64,000 bases of DNA from Pyricularia pennisetigena (Eukaryota > Ascomycota > Sordariomycetes > Magnaporthales > Pyriculariaceae). Made by a program: the position numbers and the translations under genes. Location: the NCBI RefSeq assembly GCF_004337985.1, contig NC_043742.1:6563374-6627373 (forward strand), in the 5' to 3' direction. Numbering within the stretch: position 1 is the stretch's first letter; each line of letters begins with the position of its first letter. The notes under the pieces are model-generated. The model saw nothing but the letters and a program-made list of their open reading frames with translations, searched no databases and was not told where the DNA came from. Positions 33,089-43,844 of the stretch are shown in pieces.

Positions 33089-34808
33089 ATGTCGACCCTC
33101 GAAGAGCTCGACGACCTCGACCGTCGGGAGCGCGAGGACAAGGATAAGAAGGACGGCAAGAAAGACGGGGGCAAAGACGACAAGAACAAGTCTGGCGATG
33201 GCGACGATGAGATGAAGGATGCGGAGCCCGAGGAGGATGACGTCCTTGACGAGGAGATTTTGAGCCTCAGCACACAGGACATCCTGACCCGGAGGCGGCT
33301 GCTTGAGAACGACTCGAGGATCATGAGGAGCGAATATCAGCGGCTCTCGCACGAGAGGCAGACGATGCAAGAAAAGATCAAGGATAATCTCGAAAAGATC
33401 GCAAACAACCGGTGAGTTGATGCACGTCCTGCGGGGTCCGCGAACCGGATACACTCTCAGGGCGGTGTTTTCATCTAAGACCTTGGCTGACAATGGACTG
33501 TCTCTATAGTCAACTTCCTTACCTGGTCGGAAACGTTGTCGAGCTTCTGGATCTTGACCCAACGGCCGAGTCGTCGGAGGAGGGGGCAAACATTGACCTG
33601 GACGCCACGCGGGTTGGCAAGTCAGCAGTCATCAAGACGTCCACAAGACAGACGATATTCCTACCTTTGATCGGTTTGGTCGACCCAGCAACCCTGAAAC
33701 CGGCTGATCTGATCGGCGTGAACAAGGACTCGTACCTCATTCTCGATACGCTGCCCGCAGAGTACGACAGCAGAGTCAAGGCCATGGAGGTGGACGAGAA
33801 GCCCACGGAAAAGTACAGTGACGTCGGTGGGTTGGACAAACAGATCGAAGAGCTGGTCGAGGCTATTGTCTGGCCCATGAAGGAGGCAGAACGCTTCAAG
33901 AAGATTGGCATCAAGGCACCCAAAGGTAATGCGCAATTCACTCCTCCGCACCTCAGCCTAACTCTCCTGGGATATTCGGTCTGCTAACTTTGGGACAATC
34001 ACAGGTGCACTGATGTACGGCCCTCCCGGAACCGGAAAGACGCTTTTGGCTCGTGCATGCGCGGCCCAGACGGACGCAACCTTCCTCAAGCTTGCCGGTC
34101 CCCAGCTGGTACAGATGTTCATAGGAGACGGCGCCAAGCTGGTTCGCGACTGCTTTGCCCTCGCCAAGGAGAAGGCGCCGTCCATTATCTTCATAGACGA
34201 GCTGGATGCTGTAGGAACAAAGCGTTTCGACAGCGAGAAGTCGGGTGACCGTGAGGTGCAGAGGACCATGTTGGAGCTGCTCAACCAGTTGGACGGCTTC
34301 GCATCTGACGACCGCATCAAGGTGCTGGCGGCGACCAACCGTGTCGACGTGCTTGACCCTGCTCTGCTGCGTTCCGGACGTCTTGACCGCAAGATTGAAT
34401 TTCCGCTCCCCAACGAAGAAGCACGGGCGCAGATTCTCAAGATCCACAGCCGAAAGATGCGTTTCGACCCAGCAGTCAACTGGGGCGAGCTGGCACGGAG
34501 TACCGACGAGTTTGGTGGTGCCATGCTGAAGGCTGTTTGCGTCGAGGCCGGCATGATTGCACTTCGTATGGGCAAGAACAAGATCGGACACGAGCATTAT
34601 GTGGATGCCATCGCCGAGGTGCAGGCAAAGAAGAAGGATGTAAGTATAAAAAGACATGGATCCATCCCCTTGTCGGCTTTTTTTTTTTTTTTTTTTTTTT
34701 TTTTTGTTACTGGATCTTGCATATCAGCCTTGATGTTATCTTCTCCCTTGGTTTGTGTGGAAACTTGCTAACTTGACTCCCATCTAGACGGTCAACTTCT
34801 ACGCTTGA
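33089..34808 (+). CDS. rpt5: 26S proteasome regulatory subunit 6A (Rpt5 ATPase)
   Basis: Exons 33089-33411, 33510-33925, 34005-34639 and 34788-34808; about 464 residues. Order of parts: a Lys/Asp-rich N-terminal tail, a coiled coil ([17 protein letters not shown] and onward), an OB fold ([15 protein letters not shown]), then the AAA+ domain with Walker A GPPGTGKT, Walker [13 protein letters not shown], the pore loop [10 protein letters not shown], the SRH region [20 protein letters not shown] and the small helical domain. The last exon is only 7 codons (TVNFYA) and supplies the HbYX-like FYA tail that docks into the 20S core. The lysine-rich N-tail is longer than in yeast. Intron 3 contains a poly-T run of about 27 nt (34679-34705). 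Confidence 0.97.
34679..34705 (+). repeat. Poly-T tract inside rpt5 intron 3
   Basis: An uninterrupted run of about 27 T within the 148-nt last intron of rpt5, about 80 nt before the CTAG acceptor. It is too far upstream to be the ordinary polypyrimidine tract. Confidence 0.9.
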
Positions 34809-35374
34809 TTTTTGCATACGGTAACAGGCAACGATTTTGTTGTTCAAAAGGGACTCCGTGCTTGGATTCATGGCTCGCGCAGCTTCTACTCGGCTGCACA
34901 GAGCCAGCAGGCTTGGGACATAGATTATGGCACAGGAATGATACCGCGGGCATTATAGACGACGTTGATTCGTTCCTCCTGGACCTGTTTTGGTGATGTA
35001 TTAGTAAAAGCGGTATCGTCGGGACTCGTCGAAGCGATTTTTACGGGATTCTGCGGGTTGTTACAGCCGAGGTTTTGCGCACAGGGAACCTAAATGCGTG
35101 ATTTGTTTCCCTTCAGCCCCATGTACATGCGATGTGTGTTGGTTGTCAACCGGTTTTGATCCATGGTATATCCGTAAGCGACATGTTACTCTACGGTAGG
35201 GCTCGTTACGCAATAATAGCCTGGCTATACGAAAACGATATGGGTGGCTCGACATGTTCGGGGACTGAGATGCTGACGATGCATGTACATGCCATTTCCT
35301 GGCCGCAAGATGCGTACGTACTGTACGTATTATAGTTTGCTATAATTGTCTCAACCCAGATCGAACACACACAA

Positions 35375-35415
<41 letters not shown>

Positions 35416-36355
35416 CTGTATTCATTCAATATATGTATACCCATTATTGCATAGCTGTACAAGCAGTTGGAACACGAGTGCCTCGTTCAATGATGAAGCA
35501 TCTCCATCTCTCCATCTACAAGATGACTCAGCGGATTATGGGGCGGCAAGGAGCGCCAAGCATTTTCTGCTTTGACGCTGCAGCTGCTTTAGGCATTGGG
35601 TCCGAAGAGGGGTCGCATTCGCATTAATCAAGGCTCTATTCGCTGTTTGACCACGCCGGCAGTCCACGCCCAGAAAGAATTGCAAACGAAGGAGAAAACT
35701 AATAATAATAAATAATAATAACAATAATAATGATAAAAAAAAAAAAAAACCTAAACAAACGACAGATTTTACTGGATTGTATGATCTCATGAGTTGAATG
35801 ATTACAAGACAAGCAAATAGAAAAGAAAATCAGGAGGGGAAAGTAAGATGCATTCCCGTAAAATCTTCTTCAAGACTCTTCAGCTCAGATAGAAACTACT
35901 GCTAGCTACTGGATACCTGACCCATATATTCCGACAGGCCGAGGTATCTTGGGTTTCCTTTACATACCCGGTTTTTCACCATGTTGTTGATCTCATCACA
36001 CAAACCCCCTTTTTTTATTAATCCCGCCCGCCCGCCGGGACCAGGTAGCTTTTATAAGTCCTGTCACATAAATTCTACCGATGTGGTAGATCATCCCGTT
36101 TCCCTTTCTTCCTCGCTTCATCCATCCATTTACCTTTCCCACCAAAGAATCAAGTCTTCAACACGACTGAGAATAAACCAACTAGGCTGGTTAAACTCGA
36201 ACAGTCAAGTTGGAGCCAAGGGTGGTATACAACTAACTTCCCACTAACCCCCGCCACCTCCTCTGGTCCGTCTCTTTCATACCTACACGTGACATCACCG
36301 ACAACCTCGAGTACAACACACCAGTTTTCCCCCCCAACCATCACCACCTTTCGCC
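34809..36355. other. Simple-repeat-rich intergenic region
   Basis: A 1.55-kb interval between rpt5 and the epoxide-hydrolase-like gene. It contains paired TACGTA elements (35315, 35324), a 7-bp inverted repeat ATTATAG/CTATAAT (35329-35346), a (TG)18 microsatellite, AAT-type triplets and an A15 run (about 35700-35750). A TATA-like TTTATAAG lies at 36051, about 300 bp before the next ATG. No gene supported. Confidence 0.55.
35376..35412. repeat. (TG)18 microsatellite
   Basis: An uninterrupted TG dinucleotide run of 37 nt, preceded by ACACACACAAA, so the left edge can fold back on the (CA)4 block. Likely length-variable between isolates. Confidence 0.95.
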
Positions 36356-37465
36356 ATGGCCTCAGCCACAGCCGTCGCCAAGCTGGCGCCCAACGACCCG
36401 AGGGTCGAGTACAAGGACGTGCAGGTCAACGGCAGAAGCTACCACTACATGCTCGCGCGGCCGCCGGCGGGCGCGGAGCCCAGGGCCACCATCCTCCTGG
36501 TGCACGGCTTCCCGGACCTGGGGTTCGGGTGGCGGCACCAGGTGCCGGCGCTCGCCGCGCACGGGTTCCAGGTCGTGGTGCCGGACGTGCTCGGGTACGG
36601 CGGGACGGACGCGCCGCACGACGTGGAGCCGTACCGCCACAAGTCGGTCATCGACGACCTGCTGGCCGTGCTCGACTCGCAGGACCTCATCGTGCCGCTG
36701 GGCCCGACCAGGGAGCGCCGCGTCGTGCTGGGCGGCCACGACTGGGGCGGCCAGGTCGTCTGGCGCTTCACCGAGTGGCACCCGGACCGCGTCGCCGCCA
36801 CCTTCTCCGTCTGCACGCCCTACTTCCCGCCCATGCCGTCCTTTGTCGACCTCCAGACCCTGACCCGGATGATACCAAACTTCAAGTACCAGCTGCAGTT
36901 CGCCTCGGACGAGGTCGTGGACCGCACCACGGGCCCGGACGGCAAGCCGAGCCGCGCCGACATCAGGAACTTCCTCAACGCGCTGTGGGGCGGCGTCGGC
37001 GTGCCCCAGACCGGCGCGCCCGACGCGCCCAGGGGCTTCACGGCGTCCAACGGCGTCGATTTCTCCATCGTCAAGGACCTGCCGCGGACCCAGCTGCTGA
37101 GCGCCGAGGAGCTCGACTTCTACGCCGACCGGTACGCCCGCAACGGCATGCGCGGGCCCACAAACTGGTACCGCGTCAGAAAGGTCAACTTTGAGGACGA
37201 GCAGGCCCTGCTGGAGCGGAAGAGGAAGCAGGCCGAGGAGACGGGCGGCGAGCCCAAGATCAAGACGCCTTCGCTCTTCATCTCGGCCTCGAGGGACGTC
37301 GCCCTGCCGCCCGCCATGTCGGCAAACATGGACAAGAGCTTCGAGAGCCTCACCCGTGGCCACGTCGATGCCTCGCACTGGGCCCTCGTCGAGGCCGCCG
37401 CCGAGGTCAACGCCATCATTTTGAGCTTCTTGGACAGCGTATTCAAGCCAAAGGCTTCCATGTAG
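36356..37465 (+). CDS. Epoxide-hydrolase-like alpha/beta hydrolase
   Basis: Single exon, 369 residues. Alpha/beta hydrolase fold with the epoxide hydrolase pattern: oxyanion-hole HGFPDLGFGWRHQ (residues about 50-62), the nucleophile elbow GGHDWGG with Asp as nucleophile (about residue 124), a cap domain with two Tyr in EELDFYADRYARNGMRG and NWYRVRK, the acid loop FISASRDVALPP, and the base His in VDASHWALVEAA. Asp rather than Ser at the elbow, and the cap tyrosines, favour an epoxide hydrolase (oxirane opening by water) over an esterase or haloalkane dehalogenase. The substrate is unknown. No signal peptide, so probably cytosolic. The gene is markedly richer in G+C than its flanks, with almost every third position G or C, and has no intron. 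Confidence 0.88.
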   Translation: MASATAVAKLAPNDPRVEYKDVQVNGRSYHYMLARPPAGAEPRATILLVHGFPDLGFGWRHQVPALAAHGFQVVVPDVLGYGGTDAPHDVEPYRHKSVIDDLLAVLDSQDLIVPLGPTRERRVVLGGHDWGGQVVWRFTEWHPDRVAATFSVCTPYFPPMPSFVDLQTLTRMIPNFKYQLQFASDEVVDRTTGPDGKPSRADIRNFLNALWGGVGVPQTGAPDAPRGFTASNGVDFSIVKDLPRTQLLSAEELDFYADRYARNGMRGPTNWYRVRKVNFEDEQALLERKRKQAEETGGEPKIKTPSLFISASRDVALPPAMSANMDKSFESLTRGHVDASHWALVEAAAEVNAIILSFLDSVFKPKASM

Positions 37466-38361
37466 GAGCGTGGCAGTGCCAACTTTCCCTGTCCGATAGA
37501 TTCACAGGTACCCATTGATCCATTTATCCAAAACTCACATCATAATGTAAAAGAATAAAAATAGAAAAGTCCAATCATTAGATCTCACACATGCCAAGTG
37601 ATATTTCAAAAAAACGTCTTTCCAAATGGATAGGAGTTTATTCTCTTCTATCAAGCTTCCAACCGAGCGTGCTGGACGTTCTCGCCGGCCACGCGACCTC
37701 GACTTGACCTTCCGCCGAGCCCAGATGAAGTACAGGTCTAGTGTACACTCATCCCCTCAAGATCACCCCTCGAGGGTTTTAAAACAAAGGAAAATTCTGT
37801 AGATATACATGAGACAGAGAGATGGAGATAGAGAGAATGAGTGAGTGAGTGAGTGTGTTTTTGTCTGTGTTTGTGCGAACGAGTGTGTGAGCGAGTAGTA
37901 TATACTCTGGTGTCCAGACTCTGGACGGCGGGCGTCAGTTAGTAGGATTCCCGTCTTCATCCGCGCGCCCAATGCAAGACCCCCCAAAAAAATGACAAAA
38001 TCGCTCAACAGATCGCCCATTTCTTTTAGATAAGCCAACCGAACCCCTTTAATACCCTTGTATGGCCCTTGTATGAGAAAACGCCGCAAAAAATCCCTTA
38101 GTAAAAACAAAACATTACTGGATTACGAGTAATGTTGGGAGCAGGATCGGGATATCATATGGTGGGTATCATCATATGGTCCCGCCATGCTCTCAGCTGA
38201 AATTCAAGACGCCATCCATCCATTTCCGTTTGCCATTAGGGTTAAAACAAGAAGAAAACAAAGAACGAAAAAAAAAGACATAGAAAATGTACATAGGAAA
38301 ACGTCCGGTGTGTGGACAATGCTGTGCAAATTGTGTTATCCGTGTGCCGTATCAGCACAGT
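37466..38361. other. Shared 3' region of the hydrolase gene and mdm34
   Basis: A 0.9-kb interval between convergent genes. It has GAGA and GAGT tetranucleotide repeats (37838-37856, continuing as degenerate GTGT/GAGT to 37890) and AT-rich sequence. No gene seen. Confidence 0.5.
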
Positions 38362-40446
38362 CTATGAGGCTGCCGTGGTGGGCTGGGCCTCGTACGCAGG
38401 GGGAGGGGAATCTTCCCTCTCGTCCCAAAAGCTGGGGTTGCGCTGCTTCTCGTCGTAGACTCTCTTGGCAATCTCGCCAGCCATCTTCATGATCCAGGCT
38501 TGTTCCAAAATGACTGAAGGGGTTTCGGAGCGTGGCCCTCGACGTTTTGAATCACCGCGTTTATCATTTTCTGATGACCGGACAGGTGCTGTGGTCTCCT
38601 TCTCTGGCGTTGACCGTGCAACTTGCGGCTGGGCAATCTCAGCGGGTGCTGTCGCCTCATCTGGGTTGAAGAGGTCACGGCGCAAAGCCGGACGTTGCGG
38701 AAGAGGGGTTCTCTCCCCACCCAGGCCAAAACGTACCCGACTCGAGCCAGACATTGTCAAATCGTGTTGCTCTTCAGGATCCTCAGGGATGGATTCCGAC
38801 ATTGTGTTCGACTCGGAAGCCTGTACTGATGCAGAGTCAGACATCGTGTCACCCATCTCACTGCTGGCAGCCGTGTCGGTCTTGCGCCGAAGATTGACGA
38901 CCCTTGTCTTCTTTTTCCTGTTAGCGTAGGGTTTCGCGTTTCTGCTCGCAGCGAGGCCGAGACCAGTAGTGGCAGATCCCAGGCTGACAAGCGATGGGCG
39001 AGACGGCAGTTGTCCGTTGTTTTGACTGCTCGTATCCGAGAATGTGTAGACAGTTGATGTGCCATGGAAGGAGTGTGATTTGACCAGGCTTGGCGTAGTC
39101 AAAGGCGTAGTGCTGCTTGCCTCTGGCTTGTCAACCGGGCCAGCTTTCGCCCTAAAAATAACTTCAGGAACCGAGGGTGTGAAAAGTGACGAGGTAAGCT
39201 GGGTGTTGACCAGGTCCCCAAGACGGAACAGGTTCTTCTGGGAGAACAGAGACTGCAACTCGGCCCCACCATTTACAGCGATGCTTGAAATGTCTATGGG
39301 ATCCAATAGGTTTCCGTGAGCATCTACAGCATCTAATGGCGGGCTGGCGAAAGGGTTGACAGCTTGCTCGTCCATTTCGCTCGTCTTCTCGTGGTCCTCT
39401 TTGGACATTTGCTCGGGACACCAGAGCTGCAGCGACAGCTTGTGAATGATTGCCGGTAGCTCATCCATCATCAAGTTTCTCAGCTTCCCTTCGATAGTCC
39501 GCTGAAGATAATCTCGGACAAATTGGATCGAGTCAAAGGTCGACGAGACCTTGAGAGACTCGAGAGGATCATTGCGAAAAACCAGAGTAAGCCCCTTTTG
39601 TTTTGAAAACACCAGTATGATAAAAGCCGAGAGCTTGATCTCTGACAACGTTATTTGCAGAGGTATCGTCAAGCCCGAGGCCGCTGCGAGTGGCTCTGGA
39701 GATGTGAAGCTTGGCTTTGAATAGAGATATGTGTTGAGTGGATTTGCCTGTGGTTGTAAATGTTAGCACAAGAATGCTTTGTATAGTTGTTGCTTATCCA
39801 TAAAATAAAATAAAATAGGTGAGAACATGTGCGCCTGGATAATGTTGAAACTTGGTGGCCAGCAACTTTGTGGGCACAAGTGAAGAGTATATCCGTATGC
39901 CGAGCGCACGCTCCTGGAGTCGTCATCATAACTCCCTTGTGCATATTCGTGCATCCAATAACAATTACTCGCTCAGGGGTTGAACCAGCTCCGGTGTAAC
40001 TTGCGTAGGGAAACATGGTGGATGGTAGCAGGTCCGCAGTGCCGGAAGTCATGGGGTTTGGGTGTAGTGCGCTCTTCGAAGATGGCATGCATGGAGTGCG
40101 CAGGAGGAATGTACGCGGATGTGACAGGCTTGGTGGTATTCGGATAAGAATAGGCGTCAGCCAAGGAGCAGGCACATACTTGGACTCTTGTCTTCAGCGT
40201 CAGGAAGGCATCCCCAGAATATGTCATCTTGAAGATGCCCCTGAATCGATCCTCTGCCAGATCGCCAATCTCGAGGATCTCGAGCTCCGGAGGCACGGAG
40301 CCCAGGTTGAATTCGGTGACGAGGATGTCATCGACGATTATTGGAGGTTTCGGGGATTTGTTCAAGGCAGTCGTGAGCAGGTCTCGGGCGCGCTTGTAAA
40401 AGCTCGCGTCAGCCGTCAGCGGCGACCAGTTGAAGTTGAATGCCAT
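38362..40446 (-). CDS. mdm34: Mdm34, ERMES complex subunit
   Basis: Exons 40446-40180 and 39747-38362; about 550 residues. The start [17 protein letters not shown] and the following [38 protein letters not shown] and [22 protein letters not shown] are the conserved N-terminus of Mdm34. Exon 2 resumes at [14 protein letters not shown] and holds the rest of the SMP lipid-transfer domain ([37 protein letters not shown]), then a long disordered Ser/Thr-rich tail. With Mmm1, Mdm10 and Mdm12 it tethers ER to the mitochondrial outer membrane. The intron is 432 nt, far longer than any other in this window; its first 69 codons stay open in the exon-1 frame. Confidence 0.95.
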
Positions 40447-41942
40447 GTTTGGATGGCGTTTCTTAGACAATCATCGCGTGTTTCTGGGGGTTATGAGCCG
40501 TAGGCAGCTCCTTCGCCAAGTTTCTCGCGTTTTTAGTGATACTTTCGAGTCTATGATAGTGTCGTGTGCGCGCGCTCTAGGCCCGAGGATTAACTGCGAC
40601 GGGGGCGAGCTGTATAATTAAGTATGTTCGCGGCGAGGAAATGTTGTTCGGCAAGTTCTCGCTGGGTGAAAGTCGCTCCTGAGCTCCTCTATGAAATCGT
40701 TGATGAAAACTGAAAAAGGAAACAAATAGAGGTCGGAGCACGGAATTCGAGAAGGAGTGACTTTTTGGCAAGTTTGTTGTTGATCCGAAGTGACGGAATC
40801 TATAGTATGGTAGGTAGTAGACAAGACGAGAGTTTGATGACGCTAAGCGGGAGTTCACGGCCGGAAGGGAATTTGTTTTGGGGGGAATTCCGAAGGCTCT
40901 TGTTGCAAAAATTTTTGGAGATTGCGCATGGAAGGTCCTGGAGGCAGCCCCAGCTACGGGTGGGGCCGTGTACGCCCGTCTTGAGCCAATCACAGCTGCC
41001 AAGGTATAGGATCCCCTTGGAGGGAGTTGCTAAGCAAAACAAATATCACATCTGATAAGGTCATAGGAGGTCGCGATTGACAGCTGATCCGGCTTTTAGC
41101 AAACAAAGCGCTCATCATCCCATCCATCGCCACACCAATGCAGATTGAATCACCTGTTGCGCTTTCTTGTAAAGAGATTTTAGGCAATACTTGTTATATT
41201 AGTGTACTTTGTTGCTGGATAGGAACAAGATAAGCTATTCACATCTTAAAAGCCTAGGCTGTGCATAGACCAAAACAACCATTTTCTTTATTTTTTTTTT
41301 TTTCGCTCGTGACTTTTGTCGCGTGCCTCGGGGACTCGGAAACTCATAGGGTCCTTGTCGACGAAAAGTGTGGAAAAATGCAACGGCGCAGAAGCGGGGT
41401 CAGGCCGGGTTGCCCACAAACGCAAGCAAGCTGCAAGCAAGACTTACTCATATGGTAATTAGCCCGTCATCGCCTCGGTCAATGCACTATGACATCGACT
41501 GGTGGGACGCTTGGATTGGCATTTTCAAATGCCTAGTCAGTTAGTTTTCCTTTCCCCGGAAAATGTGTGTACACGGCATGCCTGTTTTAAGTGCCAGTTT
41601 TGCATGCATCAATTAGAGACTTTACAGCGTTTCCATCCAAGGGTTTCAATCATGTCTCGTCCATAGGTCAGGTAGACTTCCTAGTAGTAATTAGACAGTT
41701 GAAGGCTTAGGTGCGACTTGTCTTTGAGAGTGGGGAACAACAACCCGGCAAATAAAGGGGCGAGTACCGTACCACGGTTACAACTTCTGAGGAGGGAAAA
41801 GGGGATGTGATGAGAAACAGGGTTTAGCAAGGCGCATATAAACAACAATACAGAAATAAGTATTCGAGGTACGCTTCTCTGAGAATATTAATAACATAGT
41901 AATCCTATAATTAGGTATATATCGAGAAGGAAAGTCGAAGTA

Positions 41943-41984
41943 AATGGAAGAATGGCTTTGAGCTTCTTCCATTGCTCAAAGCCA
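41943..41984. repeat. Gapless interleaved inverted repeats (A-B-A'-B')
   Basis: Four adjacent segments without any spacer: A 41943-41952 (AATGGAAGAA), B 41953-41963 (TGGCTTTGAGC), A' 41964-41973 (reverse complement of A) and B' 41974-41984 (reverse complement of B). All 21 pairs are perfect. A can pair with A' using B as loop, or B with B' using A' as loop; both stems at full length cannot easily form together. It sits about 500 bp before the ipk1 ATG and 1.5 kb before the mdm34 ATG. Confidence 0.85.
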
Positions 41985-42002
41985 CCGAGCGATCGTTGAG
42001 GC

Positions 42003-42025
42003 CCTAGACCTAGACCTAGACCTAG
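42003..42025. repeat. CCTAGA hexamer tandem repeat
   Basis: Nearly four copies of CCTAGA in a row (42003-42025), 18 nt after the interleaved inverted repeats. Confidence 0.85.
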
Positions 42026-42481
42026 TTCGCAAGGCGCAAATCTAGCAACCAAGGGTAAGGGAAGATGGGATAGCAAATGCATCCATGTCATTGCATGTCA
42101 ATTGAAGTGTCAAAGACAGACGCCCAGCTGAGCGCCTGCCTCGCCGCTTGTCAGATCAATTGGCACAATTCCTGCTCAATGGACAGAGTGCTCCTCCCTT
42201 CGACCCTTGCAACCTGTTTGTCTCGCTGCAGCCAAGAGTCGCTTAGGTTCACCATTCCATGCTATCTAATATTCAGGATACTGTACATTCAATTCCATCC
42301 CGTGCTGTTCAAGGCGGCATTGAAAGTCGTTTGTCAAGAACAACCACTTATCAACAAACCGCGTCCGGCAAGTTGAAAGCCTAATTCGGTTGTCGGTTGT
42401 TTCAACTACAAATAAACAAATAAACAACCCAGCACAACAGAAAGACCATAGCTATCTACAAGTCTCTGGTACTGTGTCAAC

Positions 42482-43584
42482 ATGGCCCAAGACATTCATA
42501 CCCTGCACCATTCGCCCGAAGTGCAAGCCTTTCCGAAAGGGTTGGGAGGTGCTGTCAAATATGTCGGTGAGGGTATGGCAAACGTTGTCTTTAGCTTCCC
42601 AGAGGCTCAGGACTCGATGCGTGACTTGCTCATCCGAGTTCCCAAGGACGTGACGGGAGATCATGAGGATATCCACAAGCACTGGTGTGAGAATGTTTAT
42701 CCACTGTTTGAGCCGAGGGACCTAGTCCCTCAGTATCTTGTCAAGATCGAGGGAGAGAATGCCATACTGGACAGGCTGAGGAATGAACTCGAGGCAGCCG
42801 AAACCAAGGGACAACGCAAATCAAAGATGAATGGGACTAAGATAAAAACTGACATTCGCACTGCGATGCTTATACATGACATGCGACCAAGTTAGTCTTA
42901 CTCGTGTTCTTCATATGCATTCCTGGTCATTCTTTTTTTTTTTTCTGCTTCCCCCCCGCTGCTACCCCTGAGAAAATAGATTAATGCTCATGCAACTCGC
43001 ACGCAGGGAACAACGATGAGATACTCATAGAGTTCAAGCCAAAGTGGCTGGCGCAGTCACCCACTGCGCCCAAGGAAGCCACCAGATGCCGAAACTGCGC
43101 GCGCGAAGCCTTGAGGAACAACGAAAAGGGTGCCAGCGATCCGATCCTCTGCCCTCTGCGTTTTATGGACAGGGCCAGCGAAGGGTCAATGGCACGAGTC
43201 AAAGAGTTCATCACCGAGGGTCTGGATATTTCATCCGGCTCACCTGCCGCGATCACGCTGGAAAAGTGGCTTCGGGAAAACACCCTCCTCCCACATCTCC
43301 ACGATGCCCAAGTATCCAACGATAGCACTGGTGTCTTGGAGCCCAAGGACCAGTTCAAGCTGGGTCTCGCCATGACGCTGCGCGACTGTACTTGTTATGT
43401 TCGCCTCTCTCGCCAGGGTAGTAGCACTGAGGAGGTCGAGGCAAGGTTAGGAGATTTGGACCTGAAGGACCAGACTACCAAACTTGACTACTGGAGGGAC
43501 ATGGAGTTAGAACTTCAGGACCAGGGCTACTATTTGGGCAAGGAAAAGCCGCAGCAGAAGACGGACTGTTTACTGTCACAATAA
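42482..43584 (+). CDS. ipk1: Inositol-pentakisphosphate 2-kinase
   Basis: Exons 42482-42890 and 43007-43584; about 328 residues. The intron has a GTTAGT donor and a CGCAG acceptor, in frame. The enzyme phosphorylates Ins(1,3,4,5,6)P5 to InsP6 (phytate), needed for mRNA export and other nuclear roles in yeast. Visible family motifs: the nucleotide-binding GEGMANVVF (residues about 29-37), RVPK, the conserved EFKPKWLAQSP at the start of exon 2 with the adjacent CRNCARE cysteine pair, CPLRF, and DLDLKD near the C-terminus, the Mg-binding DxDxK motif. Length is ordinary for fungal members. The gene converges on yaf9 with 260 bp between stops. Confidence 0.92.
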
Positions 43585-43844
43585 TACTGCTTTTACCTCT
43601 TGCCATTGGGTGAAGGAACCAGTTCAGGAGACCTACCACATAAACTAGAAAATCATATATTTCTGTATTGAATCAATTATAAAAAAACACACACACACAC
43701 TTATCCCCACCTGATCATTAAGGTTGGTATCTTTTAGTTCCTAATTCCCACCAAAACGCCATGCGCCCAAGACAATGCCGGAAAAAAAAAAAAAAAAAAC
43801 CTCCATCGACACACTTATATCATATCACCTGTCCTCACCCGGCA

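Larger units (their letters stand above)
40447..42481. other. 2-kb divergent region between mdm34 and ipk1
   Basis: No coding region supported. It contains the A-B-A'-B' double-hairpin sequence at 41943-41984 and a CCTAGA tandem repeat at 42003-42025. The right end is an A-rich leader before the ipk1 ATG. Confidence 0.5.

Noticed and set aside
32915..33589. 224-codon minus-strand frame over the rpt5 start
   Set aside because: Overlaps the well-supported first exons of rpt5 and shows no protein-like pattern.
36362..37378. Long minus-strand open frame (338 codons) and an overlapping plus-strand frame at 36289-37194
   Set aside because: Both are shadows of the GC-rich epoxide-hydrolase-like gene; their composition is dominated by Arg, Val and Ala and shows no domain, while the 36356 frame has all hydrolase motifs.
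42003..42025. CCTAGA repeats as an internal telomere-like tract
   Set aside because: The unit differs from the TTAGGG/CCCTAA repeat of filamentous fungi, and there are fewer than four copies.
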